From JACMJL01 sp963791805 (GTDB lineage: Bacteria; Bacillota; Clostridia; Clostridiales; Clostridiaceae), in assembly GCA_963791805.1 (NCBI GenBank), contig CAWBTU010000004.1:558001-622000 (forward strand): 64,000 bases of DNA, written 5' to 3'. Made by a program: the position numbers and the translations under genes. Positions 8,803 through 17,058 of the stretch are shown in pieces. Under the pieces are notes generated by a model that searched no databases, was not told where the DNA came from, and worked only from the letters and a program-made list of their open reading frames with translations. Position 1 is the first letter of the stretch. Each line of letters starts with the position of its first letter.

Positions 8803-9795
8803 TTACTGCTCAATTCTATTTCTACCTCTAATTTTGGCTTTATATAAAAGTTCATCAGCATTCTTAACAAAATCGAAAATGGATTCATTTTTATATTGCT
8901 TTATTCCTCCACTAGTAGTTACCTTTAAATTACCTTTAAACACTAGTTTAGAAATATTAGTTCTAATTCTTTCCGCAATAACAATAGCTCTTTCCAAGTC
9001 TGTATTCGGTAATATAATCAAAAATTCTTCTCCACCATATCTTCCAGCTATATCTATATCTCTTATACTTTTTTTAATGCTTTCACCTACCATGGCTAGA
9101 ACTTCGTCTCCCACCAAGTGTCCATTTACATCATTTATCTCTTTAAAATGATCTAAATCAAGCATTAATATAGATAAATCATTGTTATTTTCTTTGCAAA
9201 TATTAATTTGTTCTTCTAATTCTAAAAATATTCTATTGTGGTTTAATAGTTCTGTCAGTCCATCATTTTTTGAAATTTCCTCTAGTAGTTTATTTCGCTC
9301 TATAAGTTCCCGTTCAATTTTCATTCTTTTCGTAAAGTCTATAATAAACGTAATTCTTTTATAGGCGCCATCTTTACCGATAAACCTAGTTCCGTTTGCA
9401 AGAATAAAAAAATTGGTTCCATTTTTTTTCTTTACTTGCCACTCTACTTTATAATTAATTCCAGTTTCAATTAATTTATTATGAGTCTCTATCATATTGC
9501 ATAAACTACTTTCACTTCCAATTATACTAAAGTGCTTTCCTAGTAATTCTTCTGGATTATACCCAAATAAATCGCAGTATGAATTATTGGCAAGTTCAAT
9601 AATTCCACTTTCACTTGTAACAGAAATACCAATAGGAGCATTATTAACTAACTGATTAAATCGAAATTCGCTTTCATCTAAATTTTTCTTTAACTCTGAT
9701 TCCTTGCTAAGGGATAATTTTAGACTATCGTACTTATTTTTCAATTTATTAATTTCAATTAAAAGTTCTTCTCTTGTAAGCTGCTCGTAGTCCAT
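8803..9795 (-). CDS. PAS-domain diguanylate cyclase (GGEEF)
   Basis: A 330-residue cytoplasmic protein. Residues 1-45 form a coiled coil, about 45-155 a PAS domain (NAPIGISV, GYNPEELLGKHF, GTRFIGKDGAYKRITFIIDFT), and 170-330 a GGDEF domain. The active-site motif is GGEEF at 254-258, with the inhibitory I-site RDID at 245-248, and LDLDHFKEINDVNGH is intact. It should make c-di-GMP from two GTP, with product feedback. No membrane segment is present, so the PAS domain probably senses an internal ligand or redox state. RBS AAGGAGA. Five proteins in this window carry c-di-GMP turnover domains. Confidence 0.92.
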   Translation of the reverse strand: MDYEQLTREELLIEINKLKNKYDSLKLSLSKESELKKNLDESEFRFNQLVNNAPIGISVTSESGIIELANNSYCDLFGYNPEELLGKHFSIIGSESSLCNMIETHNKLIETGINYKVEWQVKKKNGTNFFILANGTRFIGKDGAYKRITFIIDFTKRMKIERELIERNKLLEEISKNDGLTELLNHNRIFLELEEQINICKENNNDLSILMLDLDHFKEINDVNGHLVGDEVLAMVGESIKKSIRDIDIAGRYGGEEFLIILPNTDLERAIVIAERIRTNISKLVFKGNLKVTTSGGIKQYKNESIFDFVKNADELLYKAKIRGRNRIEQ

Positions 9796-10036
9796 ATTAA
9801 TCTCCTTATGTTAAATTATATACTGTATCACGCTAAATTATAGCATAAATATGAGAAAAAAAGCAATAATTTAGTAAGTAGAATAGAAATAGTGGCTGCT
9901 CTTCTCTAAAAATAAATGTACGAAAATTCTATTTAACTTTTTCCTTATCTATATGAATTTTATAATCTAGAAGTTGTAAAGTACTGAGAATAACAAATTA
10001 AAAACAGTTACTTTTATTAAAAAACTCTCAATAAAA

Positions 10037-10066
10037 TTGACAGAAGGCATTAAATAACTGTAGAAT
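10037..10066 (+). promoter_or_regulatory. Promoter of aspartate kinase gene
   Basis: TTGACA (10037-10042) and TAGAAT (10061-10066) are 18 bases apart. The predicted transcript begins near 10073, leaving only about 25 nt of leader, so there is no room for a lysine riboswitch or T-box. The remaining intergenic stretch (9796-10036) is AT-rich and I see nothing else in it beyond the divergent upstream region of the GGDEF gene. Confidence 0.75.
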
Positions 10067-10098
10067 ATTTATTAATGTACAATTAGGGGGAAAAGAAA

Positions 10099-11433
10099 TT
10101 GGAAAAACTAATTACAGCCAAATTTGGAGGAAGTTCACTAGCTAGTGCAAAGCAATTTGAAAAAGTAAAAGCTATAATTGAAGCTGATTCAAATAGAAGA
10201 TTTATAGTACCATCTGCCCCAGGAAAAAGACATTCAAAGGATTATAAAATTACTGATCTTCTATATATATGTAATTCTCATAGAGAACATGGTATACCTT
10301 TCAATGATGTTTTCAAAATTATTTCTGAAAGATATTTAGAGATAGTTGAGCAGTTATCTAAAAAATATAGCCAGATGGCTACCTTGGATATAATAAGTTA
10401 CTTAAAAGAGATAAAGAGTAAAATTTATGAGGGTGCTTCTGCGGATTACTCTGCAAGTAGAGGTGAGTATTTAAATGCAATAATACTTTCTACTCTTTTA
10501 GGATATGAATTTATTGACGCTACAGAAATAATATGCTTTGACCTTTATGGTAATTTTGATTCAAATTCTACACAAGCTAAAATTTCACAAAAATTATCAA
10601 GTGGAACTAAAGCAGTTATTCCAGGGTTTTATGGTGCTGATCCTAGTGGTCAGATTAAAACCTTTACTCGTGGAGGTTCTGATGTAACTGGTGCATTAAT
10701 AGCTAAAGGTGTGCACGCTTCATTGTATGAAAATTGGACAGATGTTTCCGGATTTTTAATGGCAGATCCAAGAGTAGTTGAAAACCCAAATCCAATAGAA
10801 ACTATTACGTATAAAGAACTTAGAGAACTTTCCTACATGGGTGCAACAGTTCTTCATGAAGAAGCTGTTTTTCCTGTTAGAGAAGAAGGTATACCTATCC
10901 TTATTAAGAATACGAATGCACCTAAAGATATAGGAACTCTTATTATCGATGATTCTAGTCCAATAAGTCGGTTAGGTACTATTACAGGAATTGCTGGAAG
11001 AAAAAACTTTACTGTAATTTCAATTGAAAAAACTCTTCTAAATATGGAGATTGGTTTTAATAGAAAGCTCTTAACTATTTTAGAAATGAATGGCGTAGCC
11101 TTTGAAAATATGCCTTCTGGAATAGATTCTGTTTCACTGGTGGTTGAAGATACTCAAATTAAGAATAAACTTAATGGAATAATTGATGAAATCAATAGGC
11201 AATGCAAGCCAGACGCTATAGAAATATATCCAAATATGGCTTTAATAGCTACAGTAGGCCGTGGTATGTCTAAGTCAACTGGTATATCTGCTAAAATATT
11301 TAAAGCCCTTGCAGACAGTAATGTAAATATAAGAATGATAAATCAAGGCTCTAGTGAAATCAATATTATAGTTGGAGTTGAGACAAACGATTTCGAAAAA
11401 GCTATAACAGCTATTTATAATTCATTTGTTTAA
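10099..11433 (+). CDS. lysC: Aspartate kinase
   Basis: Phosphorylates aspartate, the first step to lysine, threonine and methionine and to diaminopimelate for peptidoglycan. At 444 residues it is a single-function enzyme with a catalytic domain (about 1-285) and two ACT domains. Seen: KFGGSSLASAKQF at the N-terminus, SRGEYLNAIILSTLLG, FTRGGSDVTGALIA and NWTDVSGFLMADPR. The ACT repeats start near FTVISIEKTLLNMEIG and ALIATVGRGM...NVNIRMINQGSSEINI. The start is TTG at 10099 behind AGGGGG. It is monocistronic, bounded by its own promoter and a strong terminator. Confidence 0.93.
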   Translation: MEKLITAKFGGSSLASAKQFEKVKAIIEADSNRRFIVPSAPGKRHSKDYKITDLLYICNSHREHGIPFNDVFKIISERYLEIVEQLSKKYSQMATLDIISYLKEIKSKIYEGASADYSASRGEYLNAIILSTLLGYEFIDATEIICFDLYGNFDSNSTQAKISQKLSSGTKAVIPGFYGADPSGQIKTFTRGGSDVTGALIAKGVHASLYENWTDVSGFLMADPRVVENPNPIETITYKELRELSYMGATVLHEEAVFPVREEGIPILIKNTNAPKDIGTLIIDDSSPISRLGTITGIAGRKNFTVISIEKTLLNMEIGFNRKLLTILEMNGVAFENMPSGIDSVSLVVEDTQIKNKLNGIIDEINRQCKPDAIEIYPNMALIATVGRGMSKSTGISAKIFKALADSNVNIRMINQGSSEINIIVGVETNDFEKAITAIYNSFV

Positions 11434-11440
11434 TAAACTT

Positions 11441-11474
11441 AAAGGCGCTTAGGTTACATAACCTAAGCGCCTTT
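11441..11474. terminator. Perfect bidirectional terminator between lysC and rbr
   Basis: A 34-bp perfect palindrome: AAAGGCGCTTAGGTTA (11441-11456) and its exact reverse complement (11459-11474) with CA between. A-rich and T-rich ends on both sides serve the two convergent genes. Confidence 0.9.
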
Positions 11475-11477
11475 ATA

Positions 11478-12068
11478 TTAGTAGTTTTGTACAAATAATT
11501 CGAAATATGCTTGTGGATGTGCACAGGCTGGACATACTTCAGGTGCATTAGCTCCTTCAAATATATATCCACAATTTAAACACTTCCAAAGTGACCCCTC
11601 ACTAGCTGAAAACACTCTATTATTTTCAATATTCTCTGCTAATTTTTTATATCTCTCCTCGTGCCTTTTCTCAACTTCTGCAATTTTTCTATAAACAAAA
11701 GCTATGTCCTTAAATCCTTCTTTTTCAGCCACCTCTGCAAAATCAGGATAGAGAGTTGTCCACTCTTCATTTTCACCTTCAGCAGCAGCTAAAAGGTTTT
11801 CTTTTGTGCTTCCTAAGAAAACAGGATAAGCAGCTTCATTAATAACAACTGTTTCTTTATTCAAATCACTATTATTTAAAAACTTAAAGAATTTTTTAGC
11901 ATGTTCTTTCTCATTATCCGCAGTTTCTGTAAATATGTTTTGGATTTGAACATATCCTTCTTTTTTTGCTATTGAAGCATAGTATGTATATCTATTCCTA
12001 GCCTGTGATTCCCCTGCAAAGGATTTTAAAAGATTTTCTGCTGTTTTTGTTCCTTTTAAATTATACAT
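11478..12068 (-). CDS. rbr: Rubrerythrin
   Basis: A peroxide-reducing non-haem diiron protein of anaerobes, taking electrons from rubredoxin. It has 196 residues. The ferritin-like four-helix bundle (about 1-150) carries the diiron ligands in LLKSFAGESQARNRYTYYA, FTETADNEKEHAKKF and KIAEVEKRHEERY. The C-terminal rubredoxin domain has CLNCGYIFEGANAPEVCPAC, the Fe(Cys)4 site. RBS GGAGGT. A palindrome sits over its promoter, consistent with peroxide or redox control. A separate rubredoxin is encoded at 51497-51658. Confidence 0.95.
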   Translation of the reverse strand: MYNLKGTKTAENLLKSFAGESQARNRYTYYASIAKKEGYVQIQNIFTETADNEKEHAKKFFKFLNNSDLNKETVVINEAAYPVFLGSTKENLLAAAEGENEEWTTLYPDFAEVAEKEGFKDIAFVYRKIAEVEKRHEERYKKLAENIENNRVFSASEGSLWKCLNCGYIFEGANAPEVCPACAHPQAYFELFVQNY

Positions 12069-12104
12069 TTTATTACCTCCATCTAATTTGTTTGTATTTG
12101 TTCT

Positions 12105-12145
12105 ATTATACTATAAAGATATCATTTGATGCTTTAAAAACATCA
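12105..12145 (-). promoter_or_regulatory. rbr promoter with overlapping near-palindrome
   Basis: On the minus strand TATAAT is at 12105-12110. TGATGCTTTAAAAACATCA (12127-12145), a 19-bp palindrome with one mismatched pair, covers where the -35 hexamer would be; no good -35 consensus is seen. It differs from the usual PerR box, so the cognate regulator is unknown. Confidence 0.5.
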
Positions 12146-12202
12146 GATTATTTACATAATTTTATATTAACACTGAGCATGAAACTTTATCTTCTACTTG
12201 TT

Positions 12203-12274
12203 TACGAGCGTGACACCCCTCTCTCTTTAGCTGGGCTCTGGAGCTGAGGGGTGTCACGGGTTATCTTGGGCAAA
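12203..12274 (+). repeat. Dispersed structured repeat, copy 1
   Basis: CGTGACACCCCTC (12209-12221) pairs perfectly with 12246-12258 around a 24-nt loop; ATCTTGGGCAA follows. Copies at about 22405-22476 and 48750-48824 share the stem-loop geometry, loop sequence and 3' flank. Within the loop AGCT can pair with AGCT. It lies between the 3' end of the Tad operon and the upstream region of rbr. Without a T-run it is not a standard terminator. It is either a structured RNA or a small mobile repeat. Confidence 0.85.
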
Positions 12275-12310
12275 TTTAATTTAAATTTGGAGTGGTATAT
12301 TTATACAGTT

Positions 12311-12607
12311 TTATAATATTTTTTCGCCAATATTTATTTCCTTAAACCCACCTGTTTTTGTTTCAACGACTGCTTTAGCTGTTTTTACAGGCATTATTAT
12401 CTTGTAGGGTCCTAAGTTTTCTATTTTCTTAATTACGCAGAAGTTTTCATCTAAGAAAAGCACATCTATGCTAAATTTCATAAAAAAAGTATGGATACTA
12501 TTACAGGGTAGGAATAATATAGCCTTATGATGAGGCTTTTCTCTAAACATATATCCAAGAAATCTATTAAAAAAAGTTTTTGCAATAAATATATCCTCAC
12601 TTTTCAT
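12311..12607 (-). CDS. DUF192 family protein at the end of the Tad operon
   Basis: A 98-residue protein matching DUF192 by its core: FNRFLGYMFR, then ILFLPCNSIHTFFMKFSIDVLFLD (conserved His, Phe, Met and Asp) and the late region VVETKTGGFKEINIG. Function unknown; the family has a small beta-barrel fold and often follows secretion or pilus genes. The ATG at 12605-12607 is chosen over the one five codons upstream because GGGAGGTGAACCT sits immediately before it. The start is only 4 bp from the tadC stop codon, so translation is probably coupled. Confidence 0.85.
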   Translation of the reverse strand: MKSEDIFIAKTFFNRFLGYMFREKPHHKAILFLPCNSIHTFFMKFSIDVLFLDENFCVIKKIENLGPYKIIMPVKTAKAVVETKTGGFKEINIGEKIL

Positions 12608-12611
12608 AGGT

Positions 12612-13544
12612 TCACCTCCCAAACACCACCATCATTTTAATAACAGCTGGTCCTAAAATAATTATAAATATTGATGGAAATATAAAAAATATAAGTGGGA
12701 ACAGCATTTTAATTGGTGCTTTCATAGCTTTTTCTCTGGCCACTTGCTTTCTGTGTTCACGAAGGTTTGACGCTTCAATTCTTAAAACCTTACCTAAACT
12801 AATTCCCATTTCATCAGCTTGTATAAGTGAAGTTATTAACATGGATAATTCTTTTACTTCGCAACGTTCACTCATGTTTCTAAGTGCAATTTTCCTTTGG
12901 ATACCCATTCTAGTTTCTTTTAAACTTTTGGCAAACTCATCACAAAGCTCTCCACTTATATTATTAATTACTCTTACCATAGCACCATCAAAGGATAATC
13001 CTGCCTCTACGCTAACAGTAATTAAATCAAGGGTAAAGGGTAAGTCCTTTAAAATTTGCTTTTTTCTTTTTGTAATGCATGTAGCAATATAAAAGTTAAA
13101 AACTACATTTACTGATACTATAATGAGTATGAAAATTGCCAACGACTTTAAAACATTAGGTTCAATCAAATAAGTAAAAATGGCAAATATAAGTGCAAGT
13201 ATAAAAGTACCCATACTTTTAATGTATACCCATCTTTCTGTGGTGCTATTTTTTAGTAGACCTGCTTTTTCTAACTTTGTTTTAAATGTAACAACTTTAT
13301 TTTTCGGAGTTATCTTTAAAAGCAACTTACTTATATAATCATAAAAAGGCTTTATGGTTCTTTCTGAAAAAGGAATATAATCAGTGCTTTCATCTTTTGC
13401 TAAATGTATATTTACGATTTGTTCTACCCTATTTTCAATTTGAATTTTTTTTCTACTTATAGTAGTTAATATTGTATATGTTAAAATAAATACTGTAAGA
13501 AAAGAAGTAAATAGAATAAAATTAAGCACCACATACACCTCCAA
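12612..13544 (-). CDS. tadC: Tad pilus inner-membrane platform protein TadC
   Basis: A 310-residue type II secretion F-domain protein. Hydrophobic segments lie near the N-terminus (about 5-28), in the middle (about 110-150) and at the C-terminus (about 270-305). The cytoplasmic F domain reads LPFTLDLITVSVEAGLSFDGAMVRV, and then ELSMLITSLIQADEMGISLGKVLR. With TadB it forms the platform that TadA drives to extend the Flp pilus. It abuts tadB with no gap. Confidence 0.9.
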   Translation of the reverse strand: MEVYVVLNFILFTSFLTVFILTYTILTTISRKKIQIENRVEQIVNIHLAKDESTDYIPFSERTIKPFYDYISKLLLKITPKNKVVTFKTKLEKAGLLKNSTTERWVYIKSMGTFILALIFAIFTYLIEPNVLKSLAIFILIIVSVNVVFNFYIATCITKRKKQILKDLPFTLDLITVSVEAGLSFDGAMVRVINNISGELCDEFAKSLKETRMGIQRKIALRNMSERCEVKELSMLITSLIQADEMGISLGKVLRIEASNLREHRKQVAREKAMKAPIKMLFPLIFFIFPSIFIIILGPAVIKMMVVFGR

Positions 13545-14522
13545 TTACATATCAATATTAATTATTTTTTTTATCATTAGAAGGCCTATTAATTGATTTA
13601 TTGTTGAAATACTAATCATTAATAAACCAATGGGCGTATTAAATAAAAGTAGGATATACTCTTTATTAAATAAATATATAATTAACCCTAGACCTATTGG
13701 AATTAGCATAACAATTATACCTGATAACTTCCCTTGAGCCGTTAAAGTTTTAAGTTCTTCTTGGATTTTTTGTCTTTCCCTTATGGTTTCTCCAATATTA
13801 TCTAATATCTCAGATAGGTTTCCACCTATATCCTTTTGAATTAAAATTGCATTTATGATTAGCTTTAAGTCCCCTGACTCCATCCTTTCTGTTAGGTTTT
13901 TCATAGCAATTTCTTCTGATATACCAAGACTAATCTCTTTAAATAATTTTTTAAATTCCATAGAAAAAGGATCTTGAGTTTCTTCTGCTACTGCTGCAAC
14001 TGCCTGCAAAAATGAATATCCTGCTTTTAGTGAGTTAGAAATAATCATTATTCCTTCATTTAGTTGACTGTCAAATTCTTTTATTCTCTCTTTTTTTCTT
14101 CTTGAAATAATTAATTTAGGCATATTCCAAACTATAATTAGGATTGTTATCCCTAAAAAATAACTTTTACTAACTGCTAACAGTAGAAATGAAATAGATA
14201 TAGATGTAAGAATTTTTATTACTAATAATTCATCTACCGTAATTGGAATATCTGCCTTAATTAATTCCATTTTAAGCTTTTCAGATCTCTTTTCACTTAA
14301 TTTGGTACTAGGAATTAAATGAGCCAACCCACCTAAGAAATCAGATTTATTCTTTTTATGCTTTTCAAATTTTCCCTCCTGCTCATAGTTATCATCAAAG
14401 TATTTTAATTTATCTATAGATTTTTCTTTATAAAAAAATATAAAAAAGAAGCTACTTACAAATACCCAAAGGGATAAAAATATTAGTATTACAAGAAAAT
14501 ACATCATTTTTTTCACTTCCAT
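13545..14522 (-). CDS. tadB: Tad pilus inner-membrane platform protein TadB
   Basis: A 325-residue F-domain protein with an N-terminal membrane helix (about 5-30), a basic cytoplasmic region, and the F domain FDSQLNEGIMIISNSLKAGYSFLQAVAAVAEE plus LIINAILIQKDIGGNLSEILDNI, followed by two C-terminal hydrophobic stretches. It pairs with TadC. It lies 12 bp after tadA and directly before tadC in one operon. Confidence 0.9.
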   Translation of the reverse strand: MEVKKMMYFLVILIFLSLWVFVSSFFFIFFYKEKSIDKLKYFDDNYEQEGKFEKHKKNKSDFLGGLAHLIPSTKLSEKRSEKLKMELIKADIPITVDELLVIKILTSISISFLLLAVSKSYFLGITILIIVWNMPKLIISRRKKERIKEFDSQLNEGIMIISNSLKAGYSFLQAVAAVAEETQDPFSMEFKKLFKEISLGISEEIAMKNLTERMESGDLKLIINAILIQKDIGGNLSEILDNIGETIRERQKIQEELKTLTAQGKLSGIIVMLIPIGLGLIIYLFNKEYILLLFNTPIGLLMISISTINQLIGLLMIKKIINIDM

Positions 14523-14534
14523 ATTTTTATTACT

Positions 14535-15866
14535 TTAAAGCTGTATTAAATCAGAAGGTATATTGATACCTTTTTCCCTAAGCTTCTGAACAAACTTTGG
14601 CATTATACCTGTAGTTGTAAATTCTCCCTTCACTTTACCTTTATTATCTAGACCCCTTTGTTCAAATTTGAAAATATCCTGAAGAATAATAATATCTCCT
14701 TCCATACCTTGAACTTCAGTAATATGAGTAACTTTTCTGCTCCCATCCATGAGCCTCGATTGTTGAATGATTATATCTATAGCTGATGCAGCTTGATCTC
14801 TTATTGCTCTAATTGGAAGATTCATACCTGACATTAGTACCATAGTTTCTATTCTTGAGAGCATATCTCTTGGTGAGTTAGCATGACCTGTGGTTAGCGA
14901 TCCATCATGTCCCGTATTCATCGCCTGTAGCATGTCTAAAGTCTCTCCTGACCTAACCTCTCCAACAATAATCCTATCTGGACGCATTCTCAAACTATTT
15001 TTAACCAAATCTCTAATAGATATTTCTCCTTTACCTTCAACATTCGCAGGTCTAGTTTCCAGTCTTATTACATGTGTTTGTGAAAGTTGTAGCTCTGCAG
15101 CGTCTTCAATAGTTATAATACGTTCAGTTTCTGGAATAAATGAAGAAAGTACATTTAAAGTAGTGGTTTTTCCGCTTCCTGTACCTCCTGAAACAACTAT
15201 ATTTAACCTTCCTTCAACACATAATTTCAATAATTCAGCCATTTTAGAATTCATCGTTCCAAAATTTATTAAATCCTCTGCTTTAAACGGATCTTCAGCA
15301 AATTTTCTTATGGTTATTGATGGCCCGTCGATAGCTAGTGGCGGAATAATAGCATTTACCCTTGAACCATTTGGAAGTCTTGCATCTACCATTGGTGAAC
15401 TTTCATCAATTCTTCGGCCAATAGGTGCTACAATTTTCTTAATAACGTGCATAACATGATTATCATTTTTAAATTTAGCATCCGTCAAAACTAACTTTCC
15501 GTCTCTTTCTATATAGACATGATCCGGTCCATTAACCATAATCTCTGTTACACTGTAATCTGCTAGCAGTGCTGTAATTGGTCCAAATCCAATAATCTCA
15601 TCCAATAGTTCTTCTTTAATTTTCTTTTTTTGATTGTTAGTCATATTTAAGGACTCTTTTTCAATATTCTTAGTAATAATGAAATTAATCTCTTGCTTTA
15701 ATTCTTCATTTTGATCGGATATTTCATTAAAGTCTATATCTAAATCTTGAATTACTTTGTTCTGTATATTACATTTTAAATCAAAGTATGGATCTGCTAC
15801 TTTTTCATTAGGTTTACTCGCTTTTTTATCTGAATTTACTTCTTCAAATCTCTTCATTAGTGACAT
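14535..15866 (-). CDS. tadA: Tad/CpaF secretion ATPase TadA
   Basis: A 443-residue VirB11/CpaF-type hexameric ATPase powering Flp pilus assembly. N-terminal domain: EIMVNGPDHVYIERDGKL and RLPNGSRVNAIIPPLAIDGP. Catalytic domain: Walker A VSGGTGSGKTTTLN, Asp box TIEDAAEL, Walker B RPDRIIVGEVR and His box HDGSLTTGHANS. All nucleotide-binding features are intact. A charged N-terminal extension of about 60 residues is typical. Confidence 0.95.
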   Translation of the reverse strand: MSLMKRFEEVNSDKKASKPNEKVADPYFDLKCNIQNKVIQDLDIDFNEISDQNEELKQEINFIITKNIEKESLNMTNNQKKKIKEELLDEIIGFGPITALLADYSVTEIMVNGPDHVYIERDGKLVLTDAKFKNDNHVMHVIKKIVAPIGRRIDESSPMVDARLPNGSRVNAIIPPLAIDGPSITIRKFAEDPFKAEDLINFGTMNSKMAELLKLCVEGRLNIVVSGGTGSGKTTTLNVLSSFIPETERIITIEDAAELQLSQTHVIRLETRPANVEGKGEISIRDLVKNSLRMRPDRIIVGEVRSGETLDMLQAMNTGHDGSLTTGHANSPRDMLSRIETMVLMSGMNLPIRAIRDQAASAIDIIIQQSRLMDGSRKVTHITEVQGMEGDIIILQDIFKFEQRGLDNKGKVKGEFTTTGIMPKFVQKLREKGINIPSDLIQL

Positions 15867-15892
15867 ACTATCACCTCTTATATACTTTTATT

Positions 15893-17044
15893 TCATATAC
15901 CTAATTCTCCGCACAGTATCTGAATTGATCTTCCAACTTTATCTTTATAATATTTGGGTCTATCACAAAATGGTTCACCTTTATTGACTGAATTGCACAC
16001 TATTTTTTCATCTTCAGGAATCATTGCTAATATACTATCTTTAAACGCCCCTTCTACTTCAGATTTTGAAATACCATAACTTGTGTTAAATCTATTAATA
16101 ATCAACTTTACTTTATTCTTATCATATCCTAGAGATTGCATAACACTAAATCCCAGTTTTGTATTTTTCAGAGCTACAATTTCCATGGTAGATACAAATA
16201 ATATTTTTTCTGAAAGATCAAGGACATGTAAGGTGGAATCATTAAAGTTTATACCATTATCAATAATTATCACCTCATAATGATTTCTAAAGATTTCTAT
16301 TAGCTTTTCAATACTGTCTTTTTCAATGGATTCTGCTGCTTCTGGTCTCTTGGGTGCAAACACCACATCAAGACTTTCATTATATGAATATATATAAGGC
16401 TTTACATTTTCATAATTATCTAGCTGTTTATCTTCCAAAATATCTAATATAGTTTTATGATTATACTGATTTAAGAGCATTGAAATATCTCCAAATTGTA
16501 AGTCCATATCAACCAAAAGAGTCCTTTTGCTTTTTTCTTTGCTGATAACAATTGCGATATTTGAAGCAAGCACAGATTTACCTACCCCACCTTTAGAACT
16601 GAAAAAACTAATTATTTTAGCATTATAACTTTTTTCCCTACTACTTGTCTGTTTCTGAATACTTTCACTATATTTATCATAGGTATTCTTAATTGTAGAA
16701 ACTAACACATCAAAGTTAAAAGGTTTAATAATATATTCCTTTGCTCCATAAAACATTGCCTTTTTTAAATATTCATTTTCTGCTTGAACAGACATAATTA
16801 TTACAATAACTGTGGGGAATTGATTAGTGATTCTTTCAGTTGCTTCTAATCCATTCAGTACAGGCATATTAATATCCATTAAAATCACATCTGGATTTAC
16901 TTTAGGAATACATTTTAGAACTTCTTCTCCGTTACTTGCTTCTCCAACAATTTCGAAGTAACCACTCTCTAGACTTAACATCTTTTTGATAACATTTCGT
17001 GTTTCTTCAATATCATCCGCAATCAATACTTTAATCTTACTCAT
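15893..17044 (-). CDS. cpaE: CpaE/TadZ-like protein: response-regulator receiver fused to a MinD/ParA ATPase
   Basis: A 383-residue cytoplasmic protein thought to position the Tad machine. Residues 1-125 are a receiver domain with DD at 10-11, phosphoacceptor D57 (PDVILMD) and the late Lys in YIIKPF. Residues 145-380 are a ParA/MinD-type ATPase with deviant Walker A SSKGGVGKS and DMDLQFGDIS. Because the receiver keeps its acidic pocket, phosphorylation is possible; the operon also encodes a histidine kinase, though that kinase's own partner is next to it. Confidence 0.9.
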   Translation of the reverse strand: MSKIKVLIADDIEETRNVIKKMLSLESGYFEIVGEASNGEEVLKCIPKVNPDVILMDINMPVLNGLEATERITNQFPTVIVIIMSVQAENEYLKKAMFYGAKEYIIKPFNFDVLVSTIKNTYDKYSESIQKQTSSREKSYNAKIISFFSSKGGVGKSVLASNIAIVISKEKSKRTLLVDMDLQFGDISMLLNQYNHKTILDILEDKQLDNYENVKPYIYSYNESLDVVFAPKRPEAAESIEKDSIEKLIEIFRNHYEVIIIDNGINFNDSTLHVLDLSEKILFVSTMEIVALKNTKLGFSVMQSLGYDKNKVKLIINRFNTSYGISKSEVEGAFKDSILAMIPEDEKIVCNSVNKGEPFCDRPKYYKDKVGRSIQILCGELGI

Positions 17045-17058
17045 ACTCTCACCCCATT

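Noticed and set aside
9796..10098. Lysine riboswitch or T-box before aspartate kinase
   Set aside because: The promoter at 10037-10066 leaves only about 25 nt of leader; no conserved core of either element is visible.
12203..12274. Repeat as an ordinary terminator of the Tad operon
   Set aside because: No T-run on either side; identical geometry at two unrelated sites, one of which already has a separate terminator.
14890..15459. 189-codon open frame on the plus strand
   Set aside because: It lies wholly antisense to tadA, has no RBS, and its composition is that expected from the reverse frame of a conserved ATPase.
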